26,667 nt of DNA from an uncultured Eggerthellaceae bacterium (GTDB lineage: Bacteria; Actinomycetota; Coriobacteriia; Coriobacteriales; Eggerthellaceae). The DNA lies in the NCBI GenBank assembly GCA_910588985.1, contig CAJURO010000024.1, positions 1-26,667 on the forward strand, read 5' to 3'. Below, in pieces: positions 15,625-24,733 of this stretch. The position numbers and the translations under genes are program-made. How positions within the stretch are numbered: the first letter of the stretch is position 1; each line of letters starts with the position of its first letter. The notes under the pieces were generated by a model. That model was not told the origin of the DNA. It worked only from the letters and a program-made list of their open reading frames with translations, and did no database searches.

Positions 15625-16557
15625 ATGAGCGCATGTGAGCTTTGCCCACGTTCGTGTGGCGTTGCACGCGATGAAGGGCAACGGGGCATATGTGGCATTG
15701 GCGACGAGCTTCTTGTTGCGCATGAGCAGCTGCACAGGTGGGAAGAGCCTTCGATCAGCGCATGCCGTGGAAGTGGAACGATCTTCTTCAGTGGTTGTCC
15801 TTTGCAGTGCGTCTATTGCCAGAATGCGAGCATTTCACGCGAAGCGGTCGGCAGCGTACGCACTCCTGAAGCGCTTGCAGATGACATGGTCACGCTTGTA
15901 AAAGCGGGGGCGCATAACATCAACTTCGTCACCCCAACGCATATGGCGCCCCAGGTCCGCGAAGCAGTGCGCATTGCGCGTGAGAAGGGCTTTTCTGCGC
16001 CAATCGTTTGGAACACGAGCGGATATGAGACCGTCCAGGCGATCCGTGCGAACAAGGGCTTTGTGGACGTCTATCTCACCGATTTCAAGTACGCAAGCGA
16101 GCTGATCGCCCATGACCTTTCTGGCGCAGCAGATTACCCGCAAAGAGCGCGTGCCGCGCTTTTGCAGATGATCGAGCAGGTCGAGAGGATCGAGTTCGCG
16201 CGGGATGGCGAAGATGAGGTCATGGTGCGCGGGGTCATCGTACGCCATATGGTGCTTCCTGGTCAGGTGGAAGAATCGAAGCGCGTGCTCGAGCTTCTTC
16301 GCGATGTCATTGGAACCTCGCCTGCGGTGAAGCTCTCGCTCATGAGCCAGTACACGCCCGTGATCTGCAAGAGAGCCGAGAGGGGGGACAAGCGTGCTGC
16401 ACAAGCGCTCGCTCTTTACCCCGCGCTTGCGCGCACGGTCGATGCTTCTGAGTATGATGCGGTTCTCGATTATGCCGATGAGCTGGGATTTGATGAGTAT
16501 TATTGGCAAGAAGGCAACGCTGCATCCGAATCTTTCATCCCTCTGTTCCCGTCATAG
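15625..16557 (+). CDS. Radical SAM protein of the PflX / pyruvate-formate-lyase-activase-like family
   Basis: The 310-residue protein has the radical SAM cluster motif CxxxCxxC as GCPLQCVYC (Cys58, Cys62, Cys65). Ahead of it is a Cys-rich segment (Cys4, Cys7, Cys11, Cys23 in CELCPRSCG and GICG) characteristic of the PflX group. Further family stretches are NINFVTPTHMAPQ, WNTSGYE and VYLTDFKY. PflX proteins resemble glycyl-radical-enzyme activases, but their substrate is not established. The last family element, LGFDEYYWQ, is intact. It sits three bases after the previous gene and is the last gene of the plus-strand train; no glycyl radical enzyme is in the window. Confidence 0.9.
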   Translation: MSACELCPRSCGVARDEGQRGICGIGDELLVAHEQLHRWEEPSISACRGSGTIFFSGCPLQCVYCQNASISREAVGSVRTPEALADDMVTLVKAGAHNINFVTPTHMAPQVREAVRIAREKGFSAPIVWNTSGYETVQAIRANKGFVDVYLTDFKYASELIAHDLSGAADYPQRARAALLQMIEQVERIEFARDGEDEVMVRGVIVRHMVLPGQVEESKRVLELLRDVIGTSPAVKLSLMSQYTPVICKRAERGDKRAAQALALYPALARTVDASEYDAVLDYADELGFDEYYWQEGNAASESFIPLFPS

Positions 16558-16667
16558 CGAAGACCGTCCTTTCTGACGTCTTCTTTCTCGGCTGCCTGCG
16601 AAGTGGTGACTTTATGTCTTTGTTGCAGAGAAGCCCCGTACTGATGCCTTTTTGCAATCATTTTGTT

Positions 16668-16673
16668 TATAAT
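16668..16673 (+). promoter_or_regulatory. Putative -10 box upstream of the M60 protease gene
   Basis: A perfect TATAAT lies 44 bases before the start codon in an AT-rich stretch that stands out in the 160-base gap after the radical SAM gene. No -35 hexamer at 16-18 bases spacing is convincing; TTGCAA at 16652-16657 is only 10 bases away. A second weaker candidate, TGTATACA, ends at 16690. No intrinsic terminator was seen between the radical SAM gene and this point. Confidence 0.45.
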
Positions 16674-16717
16674 TCGATTAACTGTATACACAGGCATTTT
16701 GCTGGGAAGAGCAGAAC

Positions 16718-19700
16718 ATGAAGAAGATCATAAGCATAGTCGCTTCATTGGCGCTGGTGACATCGCTTGTTGGTGCACCTGGTTTGGCGTTCGCAGCGAC
16801 TTCGAGCGCTGCGAACACAGAGTTCAACGCTGAAGTCTCCGACGTGCCCAATGTGAAGAGCGAGAATTCCAATACATCTGAGAGCACGACGTCCTCTGCT
16901 GTTGCGGTCGGGACGGCTGCAGCCTCTACGGTCATGCAGGCAGCAGCGGCGGTGACAAGCGGGGATGTCGAAGCCTTTGCCGATGACGACGCCGAGGATC
17001 TCACCCTCCAGGAGACCCTCCTTGCTGAGGCACGTGCAACAGAGAAAACCTCTACGATACAGCTGAACTTCGATTCCTATCTTCCCGACAACGCTTCTGC
17101 CCTTGATCTTGAGATGAAGCTGGAAGCACGTTCTGCAAGCGCCCGCACGCAACCCCCTGTGCCGCTGGTGAGAAAAGCTGATGCCCAGAATGGCGCAACG
17201 ACCTCGTTCTATGCGGTGAAGAGCGGTATTCCCGCAGGCACGTACTCGATGAGCATCAGCGGCACAGGCCATGCTCTCTATACGCAAGATATCACGATCG
17301 CCGCTGGCAAGAAGGCGGTCATCACGCTCATAGATTCGCTCGTTTCCGACGGTGTCGATCTTTCCTGCACCGATGATAAGCGCCTTGTGGGTCTTCAGGC
17401 ATATGGGGACTACAATCTCGATGGCGTTGTCGACTCGCAGGACTCACGCCATCTTGTCGAGGTGCTTGCAAGCGTCTCTAGCCCGAATGCTACGCATATC
17501 TATGATTTCAATGGCGATGGGCTTTTCGATCTTGATGATATCCAGTTCTTCGCGACTACGGTCAAGAAGACGAACGATGGCATCGCTCGTTGCGGAAGCG
17601 TTCGCACCACCCTTGACACCTCTGATTTCGTGGTGACGCCTGGTTCGGACACCGATATCTCCTCGAGCGACGGGTCATCTGATCCCACGTGGGGCATCGA
17701 CGATGGCACAACAGCGATCATCGAGAACAAAGATGGCTCTCCGATCGACAAAGACCACCCTGTCGAGATCACGATCGAGACAGAAGGAGGTCACTACCAG
17801 GGCATCATCATCCACTCACCGCTTGATGACAATGGGGATCCTCGCAACATGCCGACTGATGGCTTTGTCGTTGTCTACCCAGAAGGGGAACCACCATTCA
17901 CGCTTCCCTTCTCAAGCCCTGATGTGAAGGTCGATCCTGATACGGGGCAGGTCATCATCGACTTTGGCGAACCGCTCGATGTCGAGAAGGTCGTCATCAC
18001 GATCACTGAGACATCAGGCCCTGATCCTGATAAGGCCGAGATCTCCTACATCGAATTCATCGAAGACCAGGCAGGCCTTGATGATGTCTTCGCTCTCGAT
18101 GTCCCCGCCAATCTTCGTGCCCAGGCTGAGAAGTCTGCATTCACGGTCGATTGGGATGGCGTTTCAGGGGCGACCTCTTACATGCTGCGTGTGACGGGGC
18201 CTGATGGCACCGTTGAGACAAAGACGCTCTCGACAACGACCTTGCGCGTGATAGACCTTGATGGGAGCCCCATCGTGAACGAGCAGGATTACACGGTCGA
18301 GGTTCGCGCGCTTGGAACCAATGCGCGCAGTCCTTGGTCCGACCCGATCACGGTGACGCCAACAGCGCTTGTTGTCCCCGATACGCCGACAGGCCTAACG
18401 CTCAAAGCGGCAACGTATTCGTCTCTGTCTGTTGAATGGGACCCAGCGGCGAATGCGGCCACGTATGAGGTGTATTACAAGGAGAAGGGCAGTGCTGCTG
18501 ATCCGAGCGTTGTCAAGGATATCGCAGCAACGAATTACACCATCACGGGGCTCAAGATGGGCACCGAATACGAGATCTATGTTGTCGCGCGGAATGTGAA
18601 GGGTCCTTCTAAGGCTCCTTCGTCCACGATCACCGTATCTACTGACCAGGTGGACGTCAAAGTGCCGTGGTACAACCTGATCAACGAGACGGTGGCTACG
18701 CTTGATCCTGCCGACAAGCACACGACGGTCATAGCAACAACGCCTGCAGATGCTACCGAAGCGCCAGGATATGCTTCTGATATGGATCGTGTCATCGATG
18801 GCGATTACAAGACGTTCTTCCATCAGGATGAGACGAATGCGGATCCAGCAGGACAGACTTTCGAGTTCGACGACACCTATCCGATCAACTGCTTTGCCTA
18901 CACCACGCGCTTGGACACTGGGTATGATGACATCAAGGATGTGACCATCACCATATGGGACGCTGCGGGTACCAAGGTAGGGGAGTACTCTACTGCTGAC
19001 AAAGAGATCTCAGTGCGGCCTCTCTCTGGTGCGGACAGCACATTCTTCATCATGTTCCCCGAGTCGAATGTGAAGAGGATGCAGATCCTGATGACCCGCG
19101 AGGATGGCAAGCCAGTGACATGCTCAGAGGTTGCATTCTATGAATCTGACCACCTTGATCGTTATGTTGAGTCCCTCTTCAAGGACGAGACGCAGTCTTC
19201 ACTGAACGACCTTGCTGACATCAAGGCTGCTTGCACCCCGGCATTCGATGGCTATACATCCGTGAAGGACATCATCGATCAGCTGAAGAAGGACATCGAG
19301 CGCACGGATCCTGTCTTCAATGAGAAGATCCCCGACATTCGCTATGACGACCTCAAGCGGGCGCTTGACAAGGCATCCGAACTCGTTGAGTTCGAAGCTG
19401 ATGGCACAGCACGGCCTGCTCGACCTATCGATCCAGCGATCATCCCCGCTTCTGATGACAATCCCGACCTCTCGGCTCTCCAGCCTGTGGGTGTCACGGC
19501 AAAGCCTGGCGACCAGATCGAGATCTATGTTGCTGCAACGGCGCTTGCATCAGGCGCTGAAACGCCGCTTCGCGTGGTTGCCACCCAATTCGACGGCCAT
19601 AATGGGTCTTGGAAGACAACGCTTAAGAACACAGCAGGCTCGTCTGCGCTCAAGGTGGGTCTCAATACCTTTGAGATCCCTGTGATCGATAGCACGATCT

Positions 19701-22240
19701 CAAGCGAGCGCGGTGGTGCGCTGTATATCGAGAACCTGGGCAGCCCGATCGTTCAGAGCTATTCTGTTCGAATAAAGGGAGGCATCGATACTGCTTCGCT
19801 TGATGTGCGCGGCATCACTGATGCGCAAGAGCGCGAAGCTGCTTGCAAGGAGTATGTCAACGCGCTCAAGCTCCAGCAAGAAGAGCTCTCTGATCCGAAT
19901 GAGCCAACGCATAAGAAGCATGAGCATGGGGGTGCCTACGATGCCGATACCTGCATTGCGAATGCGACTGATATCGCTTCTGATACGCTCTTGCTCTCGT
20001 TGCCCTCTACGGTTGCTCTCAGCTCTATCCAGAAGCTGGCGGGAAGCAACAATCCAGACCAAATGGCGCACGCGCTTTCGACAGCTCTTTCCAATATGGA
20101 CAGGAACATGGACATGCTCTATCAGCAAAAGGGCATGGCGCGCACGTTCACGGAAAATGAGCTCACCGCCTATGGTAAAAACAATTACATTCCCACGGCA
20201 CGCGTCAACATCCGCTATATGCGCTATGACACGGCAAAGCAGGTGATGTACGCTGGTGACGGGCATGTGGGCATCAAGCGCGAGCAGTGCAACCTTCTTG
20301 AGGATGGCAAGTTCTCATGGGATCTCCTGCATGAGATCGGACACATCATCGCCGACGCTTCGTATGAGATCGATGAGGTTACTCCCAGCTACTTCGCGCT
20401 CTTGACCACAACGCCTGGGCCTGACGGAAGCGGCAATGTCTCGAACATCGATTGGCCGTTCACGTATGAGGACGTCTACGAGCATCTTGTCAAGACGACG
20501 AAGGTCTCTGAGCTCCCCGATGATCTGGCGCTTGCGCTCATGTGGCAGCTGCACCTCGCATTCGATGGGCAACCGCTTGCAGGTGCAGGCTCGACGGGCG
20601 TGTTCGATGAATCGATTTATGCGCGGATGGGCATCTTCGCTCGTAACCTTGACATCGCGCCTGCACCTCAGGGAATACAGCTCTCTCTGAATACGTCAAG
20701 CACATGGGATTCGTTCATCCGTCTCGCGTGTGCTGCTGCGAACGAGAATTTGCTGCCCTTCTTCGATGCTTGGGGCATCGTGTATGACACGAACACCCTT
20801 GCCTATGCGGGACAATTCTCGAAGTCAGGCAGACCCATCCAATATGTGACCGACGTTTCAAGTCGCTATATGGCAACGGGAGGAACAGCGGCAGCGGGGC
20901 AGATCACGCAAGCTGAAGCTGTTGGCGATGATGGCTCCACTGATAAAGTGCCGCTTTTGAGCTCAGCAACGGGCACGAATGAGATGAAGGTCACCTTTGC
21001 GGCTGACCTAGACGAGAATGATATCCTTGGTTATCAGCTCACACGCAATGGTCGTGTCTGCGCGTTCATCCCTGCTGATCCAACCTTGAGCGGATTGCAC
21101 ACAGTCGAATATACCGACTACCTCACGCAAGGCAATATCAATTATGCCTATGAGGTATGCGCGGTGGACAAGCTCTTCAATGCGACCATCAAGCTCAACC
21201 TTGGCTCGATGAAGCTTGTCTATTCGGGGCAGCAGATATCCAACAATGGGTGGAGCGCTCAAACGAACGTGTCGACGACGGCAGACAATACCTCGGCGTT
21301 GATAAGCCGTGTGATGAATCCTTGCGAGCCGTTCACCAGGTCCGATGCCGCCGCTGCCGTTGATGGCGATGCGAATTCTGCGGTTTCAGGCACTGCTTCA
21401 GAGGGTAATGCGCAGTTCACCATCCGCATGAAGGATGAGGCGAACATCTTTGGCCTCAAATACACGGCCGGACCTTCGAATGCGATCGATGACTTCATCA
21501 TCGAGACTTCGCTGAATGGCTCAACCTGGACGAAGGTCGCAGATGGCACGTTTGAGAGCACGTCAGGGATCGCATACTTCACTCAGAGCGGCAATGGTGT
21601 TGCAGATGAGGCAGCAGAGGCGCACATCTATCATGCTGGCTATGTCCGCCTCACCGCAAATGGGCAGTCGAGCGCCTCTGCTGCAGAGATCGAGCTGTTC
21701 GGACCTCTGGATGACAATATCAGCTTCTTCCTTGATAAGGCCAGCATGGGCAAGCCTGATGAGGTCACTCGTGGCGGATGCTATGCGCGTGAAGGTTTGA
21801 ATGAAGGTACGGTTACCATTCATCCAAGCTATCTTGCATTTGTGGGCGACATCGTTGGTCAGGGCGATGATATCGTGCTTGCGCTCTACGATCAGAATGG
21901 CGATCAGCTCATTGGCAGCTCCATCTATCGTTTCGTGCATTCGACAGGTGCGCCTGATAGCACACCACGCTTCTGGGTGTACTACTTCGATGATGCATCA
22001 AAGCCTGATGCAGATTGTCAAGGGAATTCGTATTATGTGGATAGTGCATGGTATCCGACGCTGCGCAGCGTGACAGTCAAGATGTATCGCGCAAATGGGG
22101 CAACGAGCATCGATGACATGGTCCTCGTGTCTGAGCACAGGATCACGAATCCCGCGAGCTTCTCTCCCGCTTCTCCAACCAACGTTGCTCCTGCGTTGAG
22201 ATACATCCATAACGCAGACACGCCGGTTCCTGAGGATTGA
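16718..22240 (+). CDS. Secreted multidomain M60-type metallopeptidase with dockerin-like, FN3 and discoidin modules
   Basis: This 1840-residue protein starts with a Sec signal peptide (KK, hydrophobic core, predicted cut after GLAFA). Next are a Ser/Ala/Thr-rich linker (to about 110), a beta-rich domain (about 110-215), a dockerin-like pair of calcium loops (DYNLDGVVDSQD from 231 and DFNGDGLFDLDD from 263), a beta region, two FN3 domains (about 462-645) and a discoidin-like module (about 655-807). The peptidase core has HEIGH at 1205-1209 followed by Glu1217/Glu1220, fitting the M60 pattern HEXXH...E. After it come a third FN3-like fold (about 1411-1500), a second discoidin-like module (about 1516-1665) and an unrecognised C-terminal domain. 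There is no LPXTG or membrane anchor. M60 enzymes cut heavily O-glycosylated host proteins, so mucin degradation is the likely role. Domain borders are approximate. Confidence 0.85.
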   Translation: MKKIISIVASLALVTSLVGAPGLAFAATSSAANTEFNAEVSDVPNVKSENSNTSESTTSSAVAVGTAAASTVMQAAAAVTSGDVEAFADDDAEDLTLQETLLAEARATEKTSTIQLNFDSYLPDNASALDLEMKLEARSASARTQPPVPLVRKADAQNGATTSFYAVKSGIPAGTYSMSISGTGHALYTQDITIAAGKKAVITLIDSLVSDGVDLSCTDDKRLVGLQAYGDYNLDGVVDSQDSRHLVEVLASVSSPNATHIYDFNGDGLFDLDDIQFFATTVKKTNDGIARCGSVRTTLDTSDFVVTPGSDTDISSSDGSSDPTWGIDDGTTAIIENKDGSPIDKDHPVEITIETEGGHYQGIIIHSPLDDNGDPRNMPTDGFVVVYPEGEPPFTLPFSSPDVKVDPDTGQVIIDFGEPLDVEKVVITITETSGPDPDKAEISYIEFIEDQAGLDDVFALDVPANLRAQAEKSAFTVDWDGVSGATSYMLRVTGPDGTVETKTLSTTTLRVIDLDGSPIVNEQDYTVEVRALGTNARSPWSDPITVTPTALVVPDTPTGLTLKAATYSSLSVEWDPAANAATYEVYYKEKGSAADPSVVKDIAATNYTITGLKMGTEYEIYVVARNVKGPSKAPSSTITVSTDQVDVKVPWYNLINETVATLDPADKHTTVIATTPADATEAPGYASDMDRVIDGDYKTFFHQDETNADPAGQTFEFDDTYPINCFAYTTRLDTGYDDIKDVTITIWDAAGTKVGEYSTADKEISVRPLSGADSTFFIMFPESNVKRMQILMTREDGKPVTCSEVAFYESDHLDRYVESLFKDETQSSLNDLADIKAACTPAFDGYTSVKDIIDQLKKDIERTDPVFNEKIPDIRYDDLKRALDKASELVEFEADGTARPARPIDPAIIPASDDNPDLSALQPVGVTAKPGDQIEIYVAATALASGAETPLRVVATQFDGHNGSWKTTLKNTAGSSALKVGLNTFEIPVIDSTISSERGGALYIENLGSPIVQSYSVRIKGGIDTASLDVRGITDAQEREAACKEYVNALKLQQEELSDPNEPTHKKHEHGGAYDADTCIANATDIASDTLLLSLPSTVALSSIQKLAGSNNPDQMAHALSTALSNMDRNMDMLYQQKGMARTFTENELTAYGKNNYIPTARVNIRYMRYDTAKQVMYAGDGHVGIKREQCNLLEDGKFSWDLLHEIGHIIADASYEIDEVTPSYFALLTTTPGPDGSGNVSNIDWPFTYEDVYEHLVKTTKVSELPDDLALALMWQLHLAFDGQPLAGAGSTGVFDESIYARMGIFARNLDIAPAPQGIQLSLNTSSTWDSFIRLACAAANENLLPFFDAWGIVYDTNTLAYAGQFSKSGRPIQYVTDVSSRYMATGGTAAAGQITQAEAVGDDGSTDKVPLLSSATGTNEMKVTFAADLDENDILGYQLTRNGRVCAFIPADPTLSGLHTVEYTDYLTQGNINYAYEVCAVDKLFNATIKLNLGSMKLVYSGQQISNNGWSAQTNVSTTADNTSALISRVMNPCEPFTRSDAAAAVDGDANSAVSGTASEGNAQFTIRMKDEANIFGLKYTAGPSNAIDDFIIETSLNGSTWTKVADGTFESTSGIAYFTQSGNGVADEAAEAHIYHAGYVRLTANGQSSASAAEIELFGPLDDNISFFLDKASMGKPDEVTRGGCYAREGLNEGTVTIHPSYLAFVGDIVGQGDDIVLALYDQNGDQLIGSSIYRFVHSTGAPDSTPRFWVYYFDDASKPDADCQGNSYYVDSAWYPTLRSVTVKMYRANGATSIDDMVLVSEHRITNPASFSPASPTNVAPALRYIHNADTPVPED

Positions 22241-22242
22241 TC

Positions 22243-22275
22243 GATTGGTGCCGCATACCATATGCGGCACCAATC
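22243..22275. terminator. Perfect 15-bp hairpin between converging genes
   Basis: GATTGGTGCCGCATA (22243-22257) is followed by the three-base loop CCA and its exact reverse complement (22261-22275). It begins three bases after the protease stop and ends ten bases before the ECF S-component stop on the opposite strand. The position suits a bidirectional terminator. There is no T-run on either strand, so it may act as a transcript 3'-end stabiliser or work with Rho instead. Confidence 0.7.
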
Positions 22276-22284
22276 CAGATGCAC

Positions 22285-23010
22285 CTAGAACAGGCCATAG
22301 CGCTTGCGCACATATGCAAACGCATGCATGAGCGGTGGGCCGACGATCAAGATCGTGAAGAACGTGGCCAGTGCATGAAGCAGGTTAAGAGGAACGCCCG
22401 CAGCATAGACCGCGATCGCCGATTCAACGGTGATGGTCGATATCATATAGAAGAGCGTGCTCGTATCGAGGATCGGCCCCGCAACGAAGAGCACGAATGC
22501 ACCGCAACCCACGCTCGCGCCTATGCGCTCACCTTTGCTCATGCGGGCTTCGCCGCGTTCCATCCAACGCCCCATCATCCCTCCGAATGCGCCACAGAGG
22601 CCTATGCTGAGCATTTGCCAGGGAGCCCACGGTCCCATCCCGAAGACAAGATCGCTTATGAGCATGGTGAGCGCGCCTGCAAGAAAGCCAGGTCCTGAGC
22701 CGAGCGCCATGCCGCAGATCATGATGATGCCTGCTGTTGGCTTGAAGTTGGGCAGAGCTGCGAAGGCGACGCGCGCGATGATGGCGAGCGCGCACATGAC
22801 GGCGATGAGCGCGATCTCGGTTGCACGAGGACGACGATGCTCGAAGATGATGAAAGTTGGCGCAAGGGCGCAGAGCACGACCACGATGCTCGCAAGCGCA
22901 TAGGAACCAGAGCCAATCAAGCTCGATAAGGCGATCGTTGCTCCCGAGATTATGATCGCTGCAGCCCAGACGACCCGTCTGAAGGACCTATGCGTTGCAG
23001 GCAATGACAT
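22285..23010 (-). CDS. ECF transporter substrate-binding (S) component
   Basis: The 241-residue, very hydrophobic protein has roughly six to eight membrane segments and short loops, as expected for the membrane-embedded substrate-capture subunit of an energy-coupling-factor importer. Notable stretches are LPNFKPTAGIIMICGMALG (about 86-104) and GMGPWAPWQML (124-134), features of a group of S components found in anaerobes. Its start overlaps the end of the ATPase gene by 23 bases, completing a T-A-S operon. The substrate is not identified; some related S components are predicted to take cobalamin or its precursors, but I see no cobalamin riboswitch or biosynthetic gene here to support that. Confidence 0.85.
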   Translation of the reverse strand: MSLPATHRSFRRVVWAAAIIISGATIALSSLIGSGSYALASIVVVLCALAPTFIIFEHRRPRATEIALIAVMCALAIIARVAFAALPNFKPTAGIIMICGMALGSGPGFLAGALTMLISDLVFGMGPWAPWQMLSIGLCGAFGGMMGRWMERGEARMSKGERIGASVGCGAFVLFVAGPILDTSTLFYMISTITVESAIAVYAAGVPLNLLHALATFFTILIVGPPLMHAFAYVRKRYGLF

Positions 23011-24733
23011 GATCGATCACATCCTGATCGCGGTATGCACCTGGAATGGAAGCGCGTGCCATAAGGCTTGCTGGTGTCGTGAGATATGCGTTCGTGCTGA
23101 AGATCTCTGCAGGAGCGAGAGGCTCATCGACGCTCCCTTCGAACAAGAGCGCAACGGTATCAGCGACATGTGCGCAGAAATCGAGATCATGCGAGGTGAA
23201 GAGAACGCTTCGATCAGCCATGGCAAGCGTTCGCAGAAGCTCAGCAAGCACGCGCTTGCCCTGGACGTCAAGGAAGCACGTGGGCTCGTCAAGGAGGTAC
23301 AGGCGTGCATCGGCAAGGAGCGCTTTCGCAAGGCCGACCCGTTGCGCTTCGCCACCCGAGAGATCGAAGGGGTCCTTATTGAGAAGGGGGCCTATCTCGA
23401 GCATCTCGGCCAGCTTCGCCATGCGTGCCATGAACTCTTCATGCGAGCACGTTGCGAGCGGCCCCATCTCGATGATCTCTTCTTGAACCGTTTCCTTCGA
23501 GAAGACCTTGGTTGCATCTTGGGGCAGCATCACTGCCTGTCGAGAGCAGGAGGCCAACGCACTGCCAAGTTCGACTTTGCCTTTGTAGGGACGGAGCAAT
23601 CCGCCCGCGCAGCGGAGCAGCGTTGTCTTGCCCGATGCATTCGCCCCCAAGAGCGCACAAAGATGCCCAGAAGGAACGACAAGATCAACATCCTTCAGCA
23701 CATCGGGATCATTTTTGGTGAAACGAAAGCGAACGCCGCGCATCGAAAGAGCAGGCGCGGGGGCCACTCCTCTCTCACAATCTCTCAAGTCTGCAGGCAT
23801 GTCGAACCCAGCCTGACTCGCATCACGACCTGGCTGCGATGAGGACGCGTTCTCAACATCACCGAGCTCACGCGAAAGCCACGCGCGCCCTTCGCGGATC
23901 GTCAAAGGAGCGACATGCTCAAGCGAGCGGCTTTGCTCGCTTGCGCTCATCAAGTCGGTCTTTGCTGCGGTGCATTCTGCATAGATGCGAAAAGGGGCTG
24001 GGAAGGCATCGAAGAGAGCAGACCCTTCTGTGAAGAGCTCTGCACCAACGCTTCGCATGCTGCCTTCTCCCTTGATCGCTCCTGTCTCAAGGACAATGAG
24101 GGTGTCGACGTAAGCAGCATAGCGGTCAAGCGTTTGCGTCGAGAGGATGATGGTGGTGCCGAGATCTCGATTGATGCGCGCAAGCATCGAGATGACCTCA
24201 TCTGCGGCAAGGGGATCGAGGCCATTGGTGGGCTCATCGGCAATGAGGATACGGGGCTCTGTCGCTAAAGCTGCGGCGATGTTCACAAGCTCTGCTTGGC
24301 CGCTCGAAAGCTCGGAGATTGGGGTGTCAGCCCATGCGGTGATTCCTAGGACCGTGCATATCTCAGCAACGCGTGCTCGCATGGCAGCGCGTGAGATTCC
24401 CAAGCTCTCAAGGCCGAACGCTATCTCAGCGATCACCGAGCTGGTGACGATCTGGTCTTGAGCATCCTGGAACACGAATCCGATGAGCTTGCATTGTTCG
24501 GCGAGGGAGAGCGACGAGAGATCCCTTCCTTCGAACAAGATGCTCCCGCTGCGTGAACCTGCAGGTGTGAGAGCGGGTTTCAGATGTCGGAGCAATGTTG
24601 ATTTTCCCGAACCATTGCGTCCGATGAGGCAGGTGAATGAGCCGTGCTCGACCTCAAGGGTGACGCCTTTCAGGGCCGGGGCAGGTGCTCCAGGATAGGT
24701 GAACGTTAGATCTTCGATGGTATAAAGCGGCAT
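22988..24733 (-). CDS. ECF transporter ATPase, two fused ABC domains
   Basis: The 581-residue protein carries two ABC ATPase domains in one chain and so would form both energising subunits of the ECF module. Domain 1 has Walker A GRNGSGKS (38-45), Q-loop Gln89, signature ELSSGQ (141-146) and Walker B ILIADEP (162-168). Domain 2 has Walker A GANASGKT (363-370), signature DLSGGEAQ (457-464), Walker B LYLLDEP and switch His515 in TSHDLD. In domain 1 the switch histidine is replaced by Gln200 (LSTQTLD). An approximately 80-residue linker joins the domains. The start at 24733 follows AGGAG; an upstream in-frame ATG at 24853 lies within the T-component gene. It overlaps ecfT by 28 bases and the S gene by 23. 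Confidence 0.93.
   Translation of the reverse strand: MPLYTIEDLTFTYPGAPAPALKGVTLEVEHGSFTCLIGRNGSGKSTLLRHLKPALTPAGSRSGSILFEGRDLSSLSLAEQCKLIGFVFQDAQDQIVTSSVIAEIAFGLESLGISRAAMRARVAEICTVLGITAWADTPISELSSGQAELVNIAAALATEPRILIADEPTNGLDPLAADEVISMLARINRDLGTTIILSTQTLDRYAAYVDTLIVLETGAIKGEGSMRSVGAELFTEGSALFDAFPAPFRIYAECTAAKTDLMSASEQSRSLEHVAPLTIREGRAWLSRELGDVENASSSQPGRDASQAGFDMPADLRDCERGVAPAPALSMRGVRFRFTKNDPDVLKDVDLVVPSGHLCALLGANASGKTTLLRCAGGLLRPYKGKVELGSALASCSRQAVMLPQDATKVFSKETVQEEIIEMGPLATCSHEEFMARMAKLAEMLEIGPLLNKDPFDLSGGEAQRVGLAKALLADARLYLLDEPTCFLDVQGKRVLAELLRTLAMADRSVLFTSHDLDFCAHVADTVALLFEGSVDEPLAPAEIFSTNAYLTTPASLMARASIPGAYRDQDVIDHVIACNA

Noticed and set aside
22237..22698. Plus-strand frame after the protease gene
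   Set aside because: It lies antisense to the hydrophobic S-component gene, spans the terminator-like hairpin and has a low-complexity His/Arg/Ala composition.
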